From contig NZ_LMUT01000015.1 of the NCBI RefSeq assembly GCF_009765785.1, positions 41,832-105,831 on the forward strand: 64,000 bases of DNA, written 5' to 3'. A program made the translations under genes and the position numbers. Shown one piece after another: positions 9,352 through 18,430 of the stretch. Position 1 is the first letter of the stretch, and every line of letters starts with the position of its first letter. The notes below the pieces were generated by a model, which was not told where the DNA came from, ran no database searches, and saw only the letters and a program-made list of their open reading frames with translations. This DNA comes from Granulicella sp. L46 (GTDB lineage Bacteria; Acidobacteriota; Terriglobia; Terriglobales; Acidobacteriaceae).

Positions 9352-12300
9352 ATGAAGCGCAATCTTATAGAGGTGGAAACCGCTCGCCCGTGGTTCGTAT
9401 GTAGAGGCCGGGGCTTCCTCAATCTTTCCGTCTGTTTAATACTGCTGGCGATGCTGAGCAGCCCGGCGCATGCACAGGTGGGCGCGGCATCTCTGAGCGG
9501 CACCGTCGAAGATACGACCGGCGCAAGCGTTCCGGGCGCAACGGTCACGATCCAGAACACAGCCAGTGGTTTGCAGCGGCATCTGCAGAGCAATAGCGCC
9601 GGTGAGTTCTCGTTCTCGGCAGTTCCCAGCGGCGACTACAAAGTGACCATCGAACACGCCGGATTCAAGCAGTTGGTGCGCCCCGCAATCCACCTGAACG
9701 CGGGCGACAGTATCGCGCTGACGGACCTGCAACTTACCGTCGGGGATGTGAGCCAGAGCGTCACGGTCAGCACGACAACCGCGGGTTTGCCGCTGGACAG
9801 CGGCCAGTTGAGCTCGACGATCACGGCCGGCGACCTGGATAGGTTGTCCATCGTTGGGCGCGATGCGACCGAGTTGGAAAGCATTCTGCCAGGGTTTGCA
9901 ATCCGCAATCTGGGGTCGACCAACGCGGCACCGGACTTCAGCCAGGTACAAATAGGCCAGCCAACGCCCTATGCATCGAACGGCTCACCGGTAGCAGGCA
10001 TCACCCTCAAGCTGGATGGCGCAAGTCTGACGGACGCTGGAAACTTTGGCGCGGCGCTGATGAATATAGACGATGCCTTTGTGAGCGAGGTGCAGGTGCA
10101 GACCTCGAACTTCGGCGCAGATCAGTCAAATGGTCCCGTGATCATTCAGGGTGTGACGAAGTCGGGCACGGACAAGTATCACGGAAGCGTCTATACGTAT
10201 GCACGCACCTATCAGCTGGACGCGAACGACTGGCTGGCGAATTACAACGGTCTGGCGCGGCCGGAAGATCGCTACATCTATCCGGGCGGCACGATCAGCG
10301 GACCGATTCCCCACACCAAGAAGGTGACGTTCTTTGCAGGCGCCGAGTATGACGCGCAGCGCAATATCTACGCGTACGGCAGCTCCGGCAGCGCGATTAT
10401 TCATGCGCTGGTTCCGACACAGGCGCTGCGCAATGGCGACTTCAGCCAGGCCGCACTGGACAATTTCCTTGGGCCGGAAGCAACGAACGGAAATTATGGC
10501 ACGTTCAATGTGGCGCCTACCTATGGCGACGATCGCACGCCTTTGACCAACGGCAATATCGCGCCCTGGCTTGACCCCGGCGCCATGGCGCTCGTGAATG
10601 GCACACTCCCGTTGCCGACCCGGACGCAGACGGGTACGGATGGATTCAACTGGGACCAACAGAACCTGGTAAATAACAATGTCAGTCAATTTGTCGGGCG
10701 CGTGGATTACAACATCACCCCACGCAATATTTTCTTTGCGCGCTACAGCTTTGAAAAGCAAAAGCAGGGGCAGCCGGAGGTTCCGTATTACTCGCCCGCG
10801 TCGTCGAGCGTGATGGGCGGCGTCAACACACCCGGCTACGGCGTAAATAACGACGTGTGGGTACACAGCGGTTCGATCAACTATGTAACCCAATTCACGC
10901 CGACGCTGACCAATGAGATGTATGCAACCATCACGTCGTTCCTGCAGTCCTTTGACGCACGCGACATCTCTGCACTGCAGAAGGGCGCGATCGATTATCC
11001 ATACAACGGTGCGTTCGCCAATAACGACACGCAGTATCCGCAGCTCGGCACGTATACGACCTACGGCGGCTTGCCGTTGGGCTTGTGGCCGGACTACTCA
11101 GAAAATCCGCTCGAGCTGAAGAAGCTGCAACCGAATATAGGCGATAACCTGACCAAGGTCTGGGGCAAGCATGTGGTGAAGATCGGCATCTTCAGCCAAC
11201 GCACCAGCAACAACCAGACCGCGACCAATCCATCCACCAACGGCATCATCCAGAATTATTACTACGGACCTGCCGGAACCTACTTTGCGGATTACAACGG
11301 GACGTATCCGGATGGATCGCCGGCGTACGGCAATCCGCACTTCAACAGCGGCAATGCTTTGGCGAACTTCTTTGAAGGCCAGATCCAGGACTGGCATCAG
11401 CAGAACTTCAATCCATATACTGACCTGTATTTCTGGAACACTGACTTCTACGCCCAGGACACCTGGCGCGTAGCATCGAACTTTGTGCTGACGTATGGCG
11501 CGCGCATCAGCAAACTTGGTGCGTGGCAGGATGCACATGGGATTGGTGCATCGGTCTGGATCCCGTCGCTGTATACCTCGGAATACAACGCAACAACGAA
11601 CCCGCTGCCAGGCCTCACGTGGCACGGAAATAATCCTTCCATCCCGAACTCCGGCGTAGGCACCCCCCCGGTTTATTTTGAGCCGCGGTTCGGGTTCTCA
11701 TTCGATGTCTTCAAAACCGGCAAGACGGTGATACGTGGCGGTGCCGGCGTCTACCGCTTCCATGATTCGGTAACGGACGTGGCCAACGAGTTCGCTCTGG
11801 CAGAGAATGTTCGATACACCGATCTGCAAGGCTTTGGCGGCAACACGCTGAAAGGCGTCAGCTCGCTCCAACTGGATCCTTACACGTACGGCAACACCGG
11901 CCCGGGCAGCACGGAAACTTATATCTCGCCGTCGACAATCTATGGCCTCGACCCGAGCGACAACAACGAACCGGTAACGAATAACTACAGTCTGAGTGTG
12001 GCGCAACAGCTGCCCGGCCGCTGGATTCTGCAGATCTCCTACGCCGGCAATAACACCAACTCGATGATGAATAACGGCACGACGCAGGCGGTTGTACTCA
12101 ACAATGTGAACGCTATTCCAGTGGGCACCCTGTTTACCCCAACCGCAGCAGCGGCCATCAATGCGGGCGCTGGCTATAACGCCTGCGATCCGACAGGCTG
12201 CACACCGCAACAGGCAGCAAGTCTGGATAACATCTATAACTACCCGGGCGATAAGGCGGTGCAGAAGGCGCGACCGTTCCCAAACTACAGCCAAATCCTG

Positions 12301-13140
12301 GTCCCGCGTCATAACACCTTCGCGAACTATAACGGCCTGCAGATCGTGGCAGTCAAGCAGATCGGGAGGCTGAACTTCAATGTGAACTATTCATACTCCA
12401 AAGCGCTCGGCATTCTCGGGTCGGCGGCCGACTTCAACTGGACTGCCGGTATGGATCCATTCAATTTACTGAATAACTACGGGCCGCTGAACTTCGACCG
12501 TTCGCAAATTCTCAACCTGAGCTATTCGTATCAAACTGGCAGGTTCACGGATAAGCGTGTGCTGGGCGCGCTCATTAACGGGTGGCTGATCTCAGGCATC
12601 ACGAACCTCCAGAGTGGACCGAACATGCAGACGGGCGTCAGCGCCTCGCCGGGTTACTACCTCCAGGGAAACATCGGCCAGGGAGCGACTGCCTATCCAG
12701 TCGAGTCGCAGTCGATCCTTGGAACGCCCGACGTCAACCTGCAGCCGAGGCTAACCTGCAATCCGGCAAAGGGACTGGTGGCGCATCAGTATCTCAACCC
12801 GAACTGCTTTGCGCTGCCGTCGATTGGAACCAACGGCCAGTACATTGAGCCCTACGCTCACGGACCGGGATTCTTCAATACGGACCTGACTCTGGAGAAG
12901 ACCTTCCATATCGGTGGAACCAGGACTCTGCGTCTGCGCTACGCGGCGTTCAACTTCATCAACCACCCGCTGAACAGCTTTGGCACCGGATACGCATCGC
13001 AGACCACACTGCAGTTGAGCGATACGTCTCCGAATGGAACGCCTGAAACGGCAACGTATGACCCGAGCGAAGGCTTCGGGTCGGCTCCGCTCAAGCTTGG
13101 ACGGCGCATCTCTGAAGTGTCATTAGTGTTCAGCTTCTAA
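9352..13140 (+). CDS. Oar-like TonB-dependent receptor with carboxypeptidase-regulatory domain
   Basis: A 1262-residue outer-membrane transporter. A signal peptide runs to about residue 42 (SSPAHAQ). A carboxypeptidase-regulatory-like beta sandwich follows at about 45-130 (LSGTVEDTTGASVPGATVTI). Then come a plug domain (LSSTITAGDLDRL onward) and a very long beta-barrel ending in the aromatic VSLVFSF that barrels use for BAM recognition. Such receptors are greatly expanded in Acidobacteria and import oligosaccharides or other large substrates using TonB energy. The start has GGAGG 6 bases upstream. It is followed by a GH31 alpha-glucosidase and is divergent from GH71, so an alpha-gluco-oligosaccharide is the likely cargo (inference). 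Confidence 0.88.
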   Translation: MKRNLIEVETARPWFVCRGRGFLNLSVCLILLAMLSSPAHAQVGAASLSGTVEDTTGASVPGATVTIQNTASGLQRHLQSNSAGEFSFSAVPSGDYKVTIEHAGFKQLVRPAIHLNAGDSIALTDLQLTVGDVSQSVTVSTTTAGLPLDSGQLSSTITAGDLDRLSIVGRDATELESILPGFAIRNLGSTNAAPDFSQVQIGQPTPYASNGSPVAGITLKLDGASLTDAGNFGAALMNIDDAFVSEVQVQTSNFGADQSNGPVIIQGVTKSGTDKYHGSVYTYARTYQLDANDWLANYNGLARPEDRYIYPGGTISGPIPHTKKVTFFAGAEYDAQRNIYAYGSSGSAIIHALVPTQALRNGDFSQAALDNFLGPEATNGNYGTFNVAPTYGDDRTPLTNGNIAPWLDPGAMALVNGTLPLPTRTQTGTDGFNWDQQNLVNNNVSQFVGRVDYNITPRNIFFARYSFEKQKQGQPEVPYYSPASSSVMGGVNTPGYGVNNDVWVHSGSINYVTQFTPTLTNEMYATITSFLQSFDARDISALQKGAIDYPYNGAFANNDTQYPQLGTYTTYGGLPLGLWPDYSENPLELKKLQPNIGDNLTKVWGKHVVKIGIFSQRTSNNQTATNPSTNGIIQNYYYGPAGTYFADYNGTYPDGSPAYGNPHFNSGNALANFFEGQIQDWHQQNFNPYTDLYFWNTDFYAQDTWRVASNFVLTYGARISKLGAWQDAHGIGASVWIPSLYTSEYNATTNPLPGLTWHGNNPSIPNSGVGTPPVYFEPRFGFSFDVFKTGKTVIRGGAGVYRFHDSVTDVANEFALAENVRYTDLQGFGGNTLKGVSSLQLDPYTYGNTGPGSTETYISPSTIYGLDPSDNNEPVTNNYSLSVAQQLPGRWILQISYAGNNTNSMMNNGTTQAVVLNNVNAIPVGTLFTPTAAAAINAGAGYNACDPTGCTPQQAASLDNIYNYPGDKAVQKARPFPNYSQILVPRHNTFANYNGLQIVAVKQIGRLNFNVNYSYSKALGILGSAADFNWTAGMDPFNLLNNYGPLNFDRSQILNLSYSYQTGRFTDKRVLGALINGWLISGITNLQSGPNMQTGVSASPGYYLQGNIGQGATAYPVESQSILGTPDVNLQPRLTCNPAKGLVAHQYLNPNCFALPSIGTNGQYIEPYAHGPGFFNTDLTLEKTFHIGGTRTLRLRYAAFNFINHPLNSFGTGYASQTTLQLSDTSPNGTPETATYDPSEGFGSAPLKLGRRISEVSLVFSF

Positions 13141-13150
13141 CCTGGGCTCT

Positions 13151-13180
13151 GGCCGCGGCGGTGGAGACACCGTCGCGGCC
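13151..13180 (+). terminator. Strong hairpin between receptor and GH31 genes
   Basis: A 13-bp stem with one G-T pair (GGCCGCGGCGGTG, loop GAGA) starts 11 bases after the receptor stop. The trailing sequence CTTGCTTCC is only weakly T-rich, so it may be a partial terminator or a 3'-end stabiliser, with read-through to GH31. Confidence 0.45.
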
Positions 13181-13253
13181 CTTGCTTCCTTGATTGGCAA
13201 CGCCGCAGCTCGGCGGCGCCTCGGTAGACCTGTTGGATTTTGTGGAGAAGCAA

Positions 13254-15812
13254 ATGCCCGGACGAAGAGTCACCGGTTCGTTCAGTTCGCTCTTTCTCTG
13301 TGCTACGGTCGCAGGTTTTTGCGTGTCGGCGCAAACCCGTCCGGCAACCCCGTCGGGAATTGCTTCGTTTTCGTCGATCACCAGCGCATCACCACTTCCG
13401 AACGGAGTCGAGTTGCATCATGGCGATCTGGTGATGCAAATTACAGCGCTGCGAGAAGATGTGTTGCGTATTCGCGCCTCAAATACGGGCGCACTGCCTG
13501 AAGATGCGAGTTGGGCAGTTCTGGCTGAGGCCCGAGCCGCGTCGGTAAACGTGACCCAGGATAGCGACGAGAACACCGTGACATTTCACACTGCCGCGTT
13601 GCATGTCTCCATCAATCGCGCTACGGGACTTATGACGTTGACGGATTCGACGGGTACAGTTTTGCGGCAGGATGCAGAGCCGATGCAGTTCGATGGCAAC
13701 GGCTTTCGTCTCGCGGATACGATGCCCGCAGACGAGCATTACTTCGGTCTCGGTGACAAGACGGGAGCCTTCGATCATCGCGAGGCGGCCTTTCGTTTAT
13801 GGAATACCGATGCATATGGTTGGCAGGAGTCGACCGACCCGCTCTACAAAAGCATTCCGTTTTATCTGACGTATCGCGCGGGGGTATCGCTCGGCGTGCT
13901 GATCGATAACACCTGGCCGTCATCATTCGACTTTGGCAAGACGGTCGGTAATACGGTGCAGTATCGCGCAGAAGGCGGCCCGGCGAACATCTACATTCTG
14001 TACGGGCCTTCCGCAAAGGAAGTGCTAAAGAGCTATGCATGGCTGACTGGGCCGACTCCGCTTCCGCCCCTATGGACATTGGGTTTCCAGCAGTCGCGCT
14101 ACAGCTACATGACGCAGGATCGCGTGCTGCAGGTCGCCGAGCAGCTGCGTAAAGACAAGATTCCTTCCGACGCCGTATACCTTGACATTGATTACCAGGA
14201 GAAGAACCGTCCCTTCACGATTAACAAGGACGCGTTTCCGGACATGGCAGCAATGGTGAAGACACTCCATGCGGAAAAGTTCCACGTGGTCGCAATCACG
14301 GATCTACATATCCCGTTCCTCCCCGGACAGGATTATCCGCCCTTCAATAGTGGCGTCGCCGGCGATGAGTTTGTAAAAAACTCGGACGGAACGACGTTCG
14401 TGGGCAAGGTTTGGCCCGGGCCCAGCGTGTTTCCGGATTTCACGAGGGCGCAGACGCGTGCATGGTGGGGAACGCTCTACAAGAACCTTGCACAGATTGG
14501 GATCGACGGATTCTGGAATGACATGAATGAGCCTTCAGTGTTCAACGATCTCAAAACTATGCCATGCTCGGCGGTGCATCGCATCGACGAACCAGGCTTT
14601 GCGATACGCACGGCGACGCATTGCGAGATCCATAACGTATACGGAATGGAAAACTCGCGTGCAACATTCGAAGGCCAACTTGCCCTGAAGCCAGACGTCC
14701 GGCCGTTCGTCCTGACACGAGCTTCGTATGCAGGAGGACAGCGGTATGCGGCGACATGGACCGGCGACAACTCCGCCACCTGGAATCATTTGCGTCTGAC
14801 GACATCGATGCTAAAAAATCTGGGGCTCAGCGGATTTGCCCTTGCCGGAGCCGATGTAGGAGGCTACGCGGGAACGCCCACGCCCGAGCTGCTCACCAAG
14901 TGGCTTGAAATCGCAGCGTTTCAGCCGATCGATCGCGACCATGCGGAGAAGGGCACGGGAGATCACGAAGTGTGGGCCAACGGACCAGCGCAGGAAGACA
15001 TCCGGCGCCGCTTCATCGAAACTCGCTACCGGCTCCTTCCCTACCTTTACACCGTGACGGAAGAAGATACGCATACGGGACTGCCGCTGTTGAGGCCGCT
15101 GTTTCTCGAGTTTCCAGATGCGGCTGCAGATCGGCATCCGCTGGACGTTGATCTCAATACGTCAGGGGAGTTCATGGTGGGACCGGATCTGTTGGTTGCT
15201 GCGCCAGCTTTTGAAGACCAGTCCGGTGATTACGAGGCAACACTTCCCTCCCGTGGCTGGTATGACTTTTGGACCGGCCGACAGGTGGCGGAGGGCCTGG
15301 AAAAGGTGCAGGCCGGTGGGCTCCAGCCCGAGTCCGCGCTGGGGCCGGTCCTGCTGGCAGTGCGCGTTCATCGCGACTTGTCCACGCTCCCGGTCTTCGT
15401 CAGGCCGGGAACAATCCTTCCGATCGAGCCGCTTGTGCAGAGCACCGAAGAGCAGCCCTCCGGTCCACTGACGTTGCGTGTATTTCCGGGCCCGAACTGC
15501 GGCGGACATCTCTATCAGGATGATGGAACGAGCTTCGCCTACAAACGGGGTGAATTTCTGCAGATGGCCTTTTCCTGTCAAACCTCGGAAAATCAAACCG
15601 GGATAACCATACACATCGGAAAACATGCTGGAAGCTATCCGGCGTGGTGGAACGAGATCGCGGTGCAGGTGAACGGGTTGTCAACCAGACCCTCATCCGT
15701 GACCGTGAATGGAAAACCTGCAAACTTCACCTATGCGGACACCTCGGCCACCATCGTAGCGAAGGACAGCGGGGATGGCATCGACGTTGTCGTGGAGTCC
15801 ACTGCCCATTAG
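13254..15812 (+). CDS. Secreted glycoside hydrolase family 31 alpha-glucosidase
   Basis: An 852-residue protein with a signal peptide (to about residue 30, FCVSAQT). The GH31 catalytic core has the nucleophile Asp423 in DGFWNDMNEPSVF and the acid/base Asp505 in TWTGDNSATWNHL. FQQSRYSYMTQDRV, HAEKGTGDHEVW and the C-terminal beta domains are also typical. These enzymes release glucose or related sugars from the non-reducing ends of alpha-glucosides. ATG 13254 is preceded by GGAG and by the signal peptide; the open frame to 13194 is not needed. The gene lies 113 bases after the receptor. Together with GH71 it could degrade alpha-1,3-glucan to glucose. Confidence 0.9.
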   Translation: MPGRRVTGSFSSLFLCATVAGFCVSAQTRPATPSGIASFSSITSASPLPNGVELHHGDLVMQITALREDVLRIRASNTGALPEDASWAVLAEARAASVNVTQDSDENTVTFHTAALHVSINRATGLMTLTDSTGTVLRQDAEPMQFDGNGFRLADTMPADEHYFGLGDKTGAFDHREAAFRLWNTDAYGWQESTDPLYKSIPFYLTYRAGVSLGVLIDNTWPSSFDFGKTVGNTVQYRAEGGPANIYILYGPSAKEVLKSYAWLTGPTPLPPLWTLGFQQSRYSYMTQDRVLQVAEQLRKDKIPSDAVYLDIDYQEKNRPFTINKDAFPDMAAMVKTLHAEKFHVVAITDLHIPFLPGQDYPPFNSGVAGDEFVKNSDGTTFVGKVWPGPSVFPDFTRAQTRAWWGTLYKNLAQIGIDGFWNDMNEPSVFNDLKTMPCSAVHRIDEPGFAIRTATHCEIHNVYGMENSRATFEGQLALKPDVRPFVLTRASYAGGQRYAATWTGDNSATWNHLRLTTSMLKNLGLSGFALAGADVGGYAGTPTPELLTKWLEIAAFQPIDRDHAEKGTGDHEVWANGPAQEDIRRRFIETRYRLLPYLYTVTEEDTHTGLPLLRPLFLEFPDAAADRHPLDVDLNTSGEFMVGPDLLVAAPAFEDQSGDYEATLPSRGWYDFWTGRQVAEGLEKVQAGGLQPESALGPVLLAVRVHRDLSTLPVFVRPGTILPIEPLVQSTEEQPSGPLTLRVFPGPNCGGHLYQDDGTSFAYKRGEFLQMAFSCQTSENQTGITIHIGKHAGSYPAWWNEIAVQVNGLSTRPSSVTVNGKPANFTYADTSATIVAKDSGDGIDVVVESTAH

Positions 15813-15992
15813 AGAAACGAAAGTCACGTCTCACGGCGCTTAGGTCTGCAAAACATGGCATGCCTGCAGGCAAAGCTTCCGCGGCCGGTGTGCGACGAAT
15901 CTGCCAAACACCGAAAAAGAATTGGGCGCGTACACCGATATGCCTCTACAATTCGTATCTGCGTGTAATCGCCAAGACTGAGGGACCTGAAA

Positions 15993-16364
15993 ATGGCCGA
16001 GAAAACGATCATCGAAAAAGCCGCTATGGCAGTTGGCTACGGAATTGCCATGGCAGAAGATGTGGCTGGCGCGGCCAAAACGGCGGTTGGCGCGGCGGTG
16101 ACGACAGTGACAGAAGTCTTGCATAAAGCCCCTGCCGCGAAGGCTCCGGTTAAGCAGGCCGTCAAAAAAGCGCCCACAAAGAAGGTCGCAAAGAAGGCCG
16201 CAAAGAAAGCACCCGTCAAGAAAACCATCAAGAAACCCGTGGCCAAAACGGCGGGTAAGAAGTCAACCCCGAAGAATGCTGCCAAAAAGGTTGCCGCCAA
16301 GAAGACGCCGGCGAAGAAAGCCGTAAAGAAAGCCGTAAAGAAGACTGCCCAACGGCGGAAATAA
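15993..16364 (+). CDS. Lysine/alanine-rich histone H1-like protein
   Basis: A 123-residue protein. Residues 1-45 are a non-basic alanine-rich region (AVGYGIAMAEDVAGAAKTAV). Residues 47-123 consist of repeated AKKAPVKK and AKKTPAKK units, much like the C-terminal tail of eukaryotic histone H1 and bacterial AlgP/HctB-like proteins. The tail should bind DNA or another polyanion without sequence specificity. The N-terminal segment looks amphipathic and may mediate self-association or membrane contact. GAGGGA lies upstream of the ATG. A second lysine-rich gene starts 12 bases after the stop, suggesting one operon. Confidence 0.75.
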   Translation: MAEKTIIEKAAMAVGYGIAMAEDVAGAAKTAVGAAVTTVTEVLHKAPAAKAPVKQAVKKAPTKKVAKKAAKKAPVKKTIKKPVAKTAGKKSTPKNAAKKVAAKKTPAKKAVKKAVKKTAQRRK

Positions 16365-16376
16365 CTGTGAGGAACT

Positions 16377-16571
16377 ATGGCGAACGATAAGGCAAAGAAG
16401 AAGGCTGTGAAGAAGGTTGAAAAGGCCGTCAGAAAAGCCGTTAAAAAGGGCGTAACCGAGAATGCAGTAGAGGAAGCGGTCGGCCTTGGCTTATCTAAAC
16501 CCCCCATCAAGAAAAAGGCAGTCGGCAAAGCGGCAGTAGCTGAGGATACGCAGGCTGCAAAAAGAGCCTGA
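16377..16571 (+). CDS. Small lysine-rich protein paired with the histone-like gene
   Basis: A 64-residue protein starting MANDKAKKKAVKKVEKAV, basic throughout with a short acidic patch (ENAVEEAVG). The start is preceded by GAGGA. It is 12 bases downstream of the other lysine/alanine-rich gene and shares its AVKK composition, so it probably arose from or works with it as a nucleoid-associated or polyanion-binding protein. No folded domain is recognised. Confidence 0.6.
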   Translation: MANDKAKKKAVKKVEKAVRKAVKKGVTENAVEEAVGLGLSKPPIKKKAVGKAAVAEDTQAAKRA

Positions 16572-16693
16572 CACTGTACCTGCTTCTTCCCTTCAGTTGC
16601 GCCAACTCAAGGAACTCCTCCCGCAATGCCGGATTCTCGAGCGCGCATTCGTCAGCGCGCGCCCCTACCCGTGTAACACCCAATCCCACTATC

Positions 16694-16710
16694 GCCGTCC
16701 GCGCAGGACC
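16694..16710 (+). repeat. Dispersed repeat A, copy 1
   Basis: GCCGTCCGCGCAGGACC, with inverted GTCC/GGAC arms. It lies 34 bases upstream of the phosphofructokinase start. Exact copies recur at 17879, 19413 and 25869, with variants at 37404 and 39207. Confidence 0.8.
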
Positions 16711-16744
16711 GTTATCATCTTCAAGGTCGACTTGGAGGTATGAA

Positions 16745-17782
16745 ATGCGTATTGGAATGCTCACCGGTGGTGGAGATTGCCCCGGACTCAACGCCGTCAT
16801 CCGCGCCGTAGTGCGCAAAGGCATCCTCCACTACAACGACGAATTCATCGGCTTCCTCGAAGGCTGGCGCGGCGTCATCGACGACCGAACCATGCCCCTC
16901 GACCTCGTCACCACCACCGGCATCCTGCAGCGCGGTGGCACCATCCTCCGCTCCTCCCGCACCAACGTCAAAAAAATCGAAGGCGGCTTCGAGCGCTGTC
17001 TCGAAGTCATCGCCCTCCACAAGCTCGACGCCCTCATCGCCATGGGCGGCGACGACACCCAGTCCATCTCGGTCGAACTCGCCAAGCGAAACATCAACGT
17101 AGTCGGCGTCCCCAAGACCATCGACAACGACCTCTCCGGCACCGACGCCTGCTTCGGATTCGACACCGCCGTCACCATTGCCACCGAAGCCATCGACCGC
17201 CTCCACTCCACCACCGAAGCCCACAGCCGCGTCCAGGTTGTCGAAGTCATGGGCCGCGACGCCGGCTGGATCGCCGTCACCTCCGGCATCGCCGGCGGCG
17301 CCGACGTCATCCTCGCCCCCGAAAATCCCATCGACATCGACGACGTAGTCCGCCTCCTCCGCGCCCGCTGGGAAAGCGGCAAGCGCTTCGCCATCGTCGT
17401 CGTCGCCGAAGGCGCGAAGCTCCCCGAACACACCGGCCAAACCTCCGTCGGCACCAAGCTCGACTCCTTCGGCCACGTCCGCCTCAGCGGCATCGGCCAG
17501 GTCCTCGCCGAAGAAATAGAAAAGCGCACCGGCTACGAAACCCGCAGCGTCAACCTCGGCCACACCCAGCGCGGCGGAACCCCCACGGCCTACGACCGCA
17601 TGCTAGCCACCCGCTACGGCATCGCCGCCATCGACCTCGTCCACCAAGGCAAATTCGGCCAACTCGTCGTCCTAAAAGGCACGCAAATTTCCACCATCCC
17701 CATCGCCGACGCCATCGCCAAAACCCGCACCGTCACCCCCGACCTCTTCGAAGTAATCAAAAGCCTCCAGCCCCAACCCTGA
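16745..17782 (+). CDS. 6-phosphofructokinase, residues of the PPi-dependent type
   Basis: A 345-residue cytoplasmic enzyme of the PfkA superfamily that phosphorylates fructose 6-phosphate. GMLTGGGDCPGLNAVIR is the N-terminal phosphoryl-donor loop, MGGDDTQS carries residues 101-105, and PKTIDNDL holds the catalytic TIDND with its base. With numbering that matches E. coli PfkA, Asp104 and Lys124 replace the two glycines of ATP-dependent enzymes. In the family literature this pair goes with pyrophosphate as donor, so the enzyme may be reversible and not allosteric. GGAGG lies 5 bases upstream of the start. The genes around it are not glycolytic. Confidence 0.9.
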   Translation: MRIGMLTGGGDCPGLNAVIRAVVRKGILHYNDEFIGFLEGWRGVIDDRTMPLDLVTTTGILQRGGTILRSSRTNVKKIEGGFERCLEVIALHKLDALIAMGGDDTQSISVELAKRNINVVGVPKTIDNDLSGTDACFGFDTAVTIATEAIDRLHSTTEAHSRVQVVEVMGRDAGWIAVTSGIAGGADVILAPENPIDIDDVVRLLRARWESGKRFAIVVVAEGAKLPEHTGQTSVGTKLDSFGHVRLSGIGQVLAEEIEKRTGYETRSVNLGHTQRGGTPTAYDRMLATRYGIAAIDLVHQGKFGQLVVLKGTQISTIPIADAIAKTRTVTPDLFEVIKSLQPQP

Positions 17783-17878
17783 CCCGCAACATGTCAGCCG
17801 CCCCACCCGTACGCGCTTTTGCGGACGGGTGGAAAACGGTGCATGTCTTCTCCACCAATCACCACCAAATTAATTCTC

Positions 17879-17895
17879 GCCGTCCGCGCAGGACC
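17879..17895 (+). repeat. Dispersed repeat A, copy 2
   Basis: An exact copy of the 17-base repeat in the gap between the phosphofructokinase gene and the following membrane-protein gene. Confidence 0.8.
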
Positions 17896-17964
17896 TGTTA
17901 ACCAAAGCCCTCCCCAGCCGTTGTACAGAGTGAACACCTACTCATCGGTTAAACAAGGAGCGCC

Positions 17965-18414
17965 ATGAATAACGCCATCGACTCGATCGCTACCGGCTTT
18001 ACGATCTGCTGGATCATCTGGGTCGTCTTCACCAACGTCCGTCGCTTCCTGATCGCCAAAACCAAGGCCAGCCTCCAGGAAAAAGTTCTCCAACGCATCG
18101 ACTCCTCCGACGCCCTCACCTCCCTAGCCGCCAACGAATCCGGCCGCCGCTTCCTCGAGTCCATCACCGTCGAAGAAAACAAAGTCAGCTCCCCCTTCGG
18201 CCGCATCCTCTTCGGCGTCCAGGCCGGCCTCGTCCTGCTCTGCTTCGGCGTCGCCATTCTCACCCTCCACCGCCACATCTACGATCCCGCCGGAGGCTTT
18301 ATCATCGTAGGCACTGGAGGCATCGGTCTTGGACTCGGCTTTCTCACTGCTTCGGCTGCCAGCCTCTTCGTATCCCGCAAGCTCGGGCTCATCAGCCGTG
18401 AATCGCGCGGTTGA
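17965..18414 (+). CDS. Small membrane protein of unknown function
   Basis: A 149-residue protein with a helix at residues 9-26, a charged middle (about 30-75) and two further hydrophobic segments (about 82-103 and 110-130, the latter glycine-rich). No family is recognised. It ends 16 bases before the sigma-factor start on the same strand, so it is probably the first gene of the sigma/anti-sigma operon and may be a membrane component of that signalling unit (inference from position). GGAG lies 7 bases upstream of the ATG. Confidence 0.65.
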   Translation: MNNAIDSIATGFTICWIIWVVFTNVRRFLIAKTKASLQEKVLQRIDSSDALTSLAANESGRRFLESITVEENKVSSPFGRILFGVQAGLVLLCFGVAILTLHRHIYDPAGGFIIVGTGGIGLGLGFLTASAASLFVSRKLGLISRESRG

Positions 18415-18430
18415 TCCCACCACCGCAGCC

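Noticed and set aside
16572..16744. Possible gene remnant on the minus strand (ALENPALREEFLELAQ)
   Set aside because: The stretch looks protein-like, but it is short, overlaps the pfk start on the other strand, and has no recognisable family.
16721..17563. 280-residue minus-strand open frame opposite phosphofructokinase
   Set aside because: Highly repetitive Gly/Ala/Asp composition, fully antisense to a clear pfk gene.
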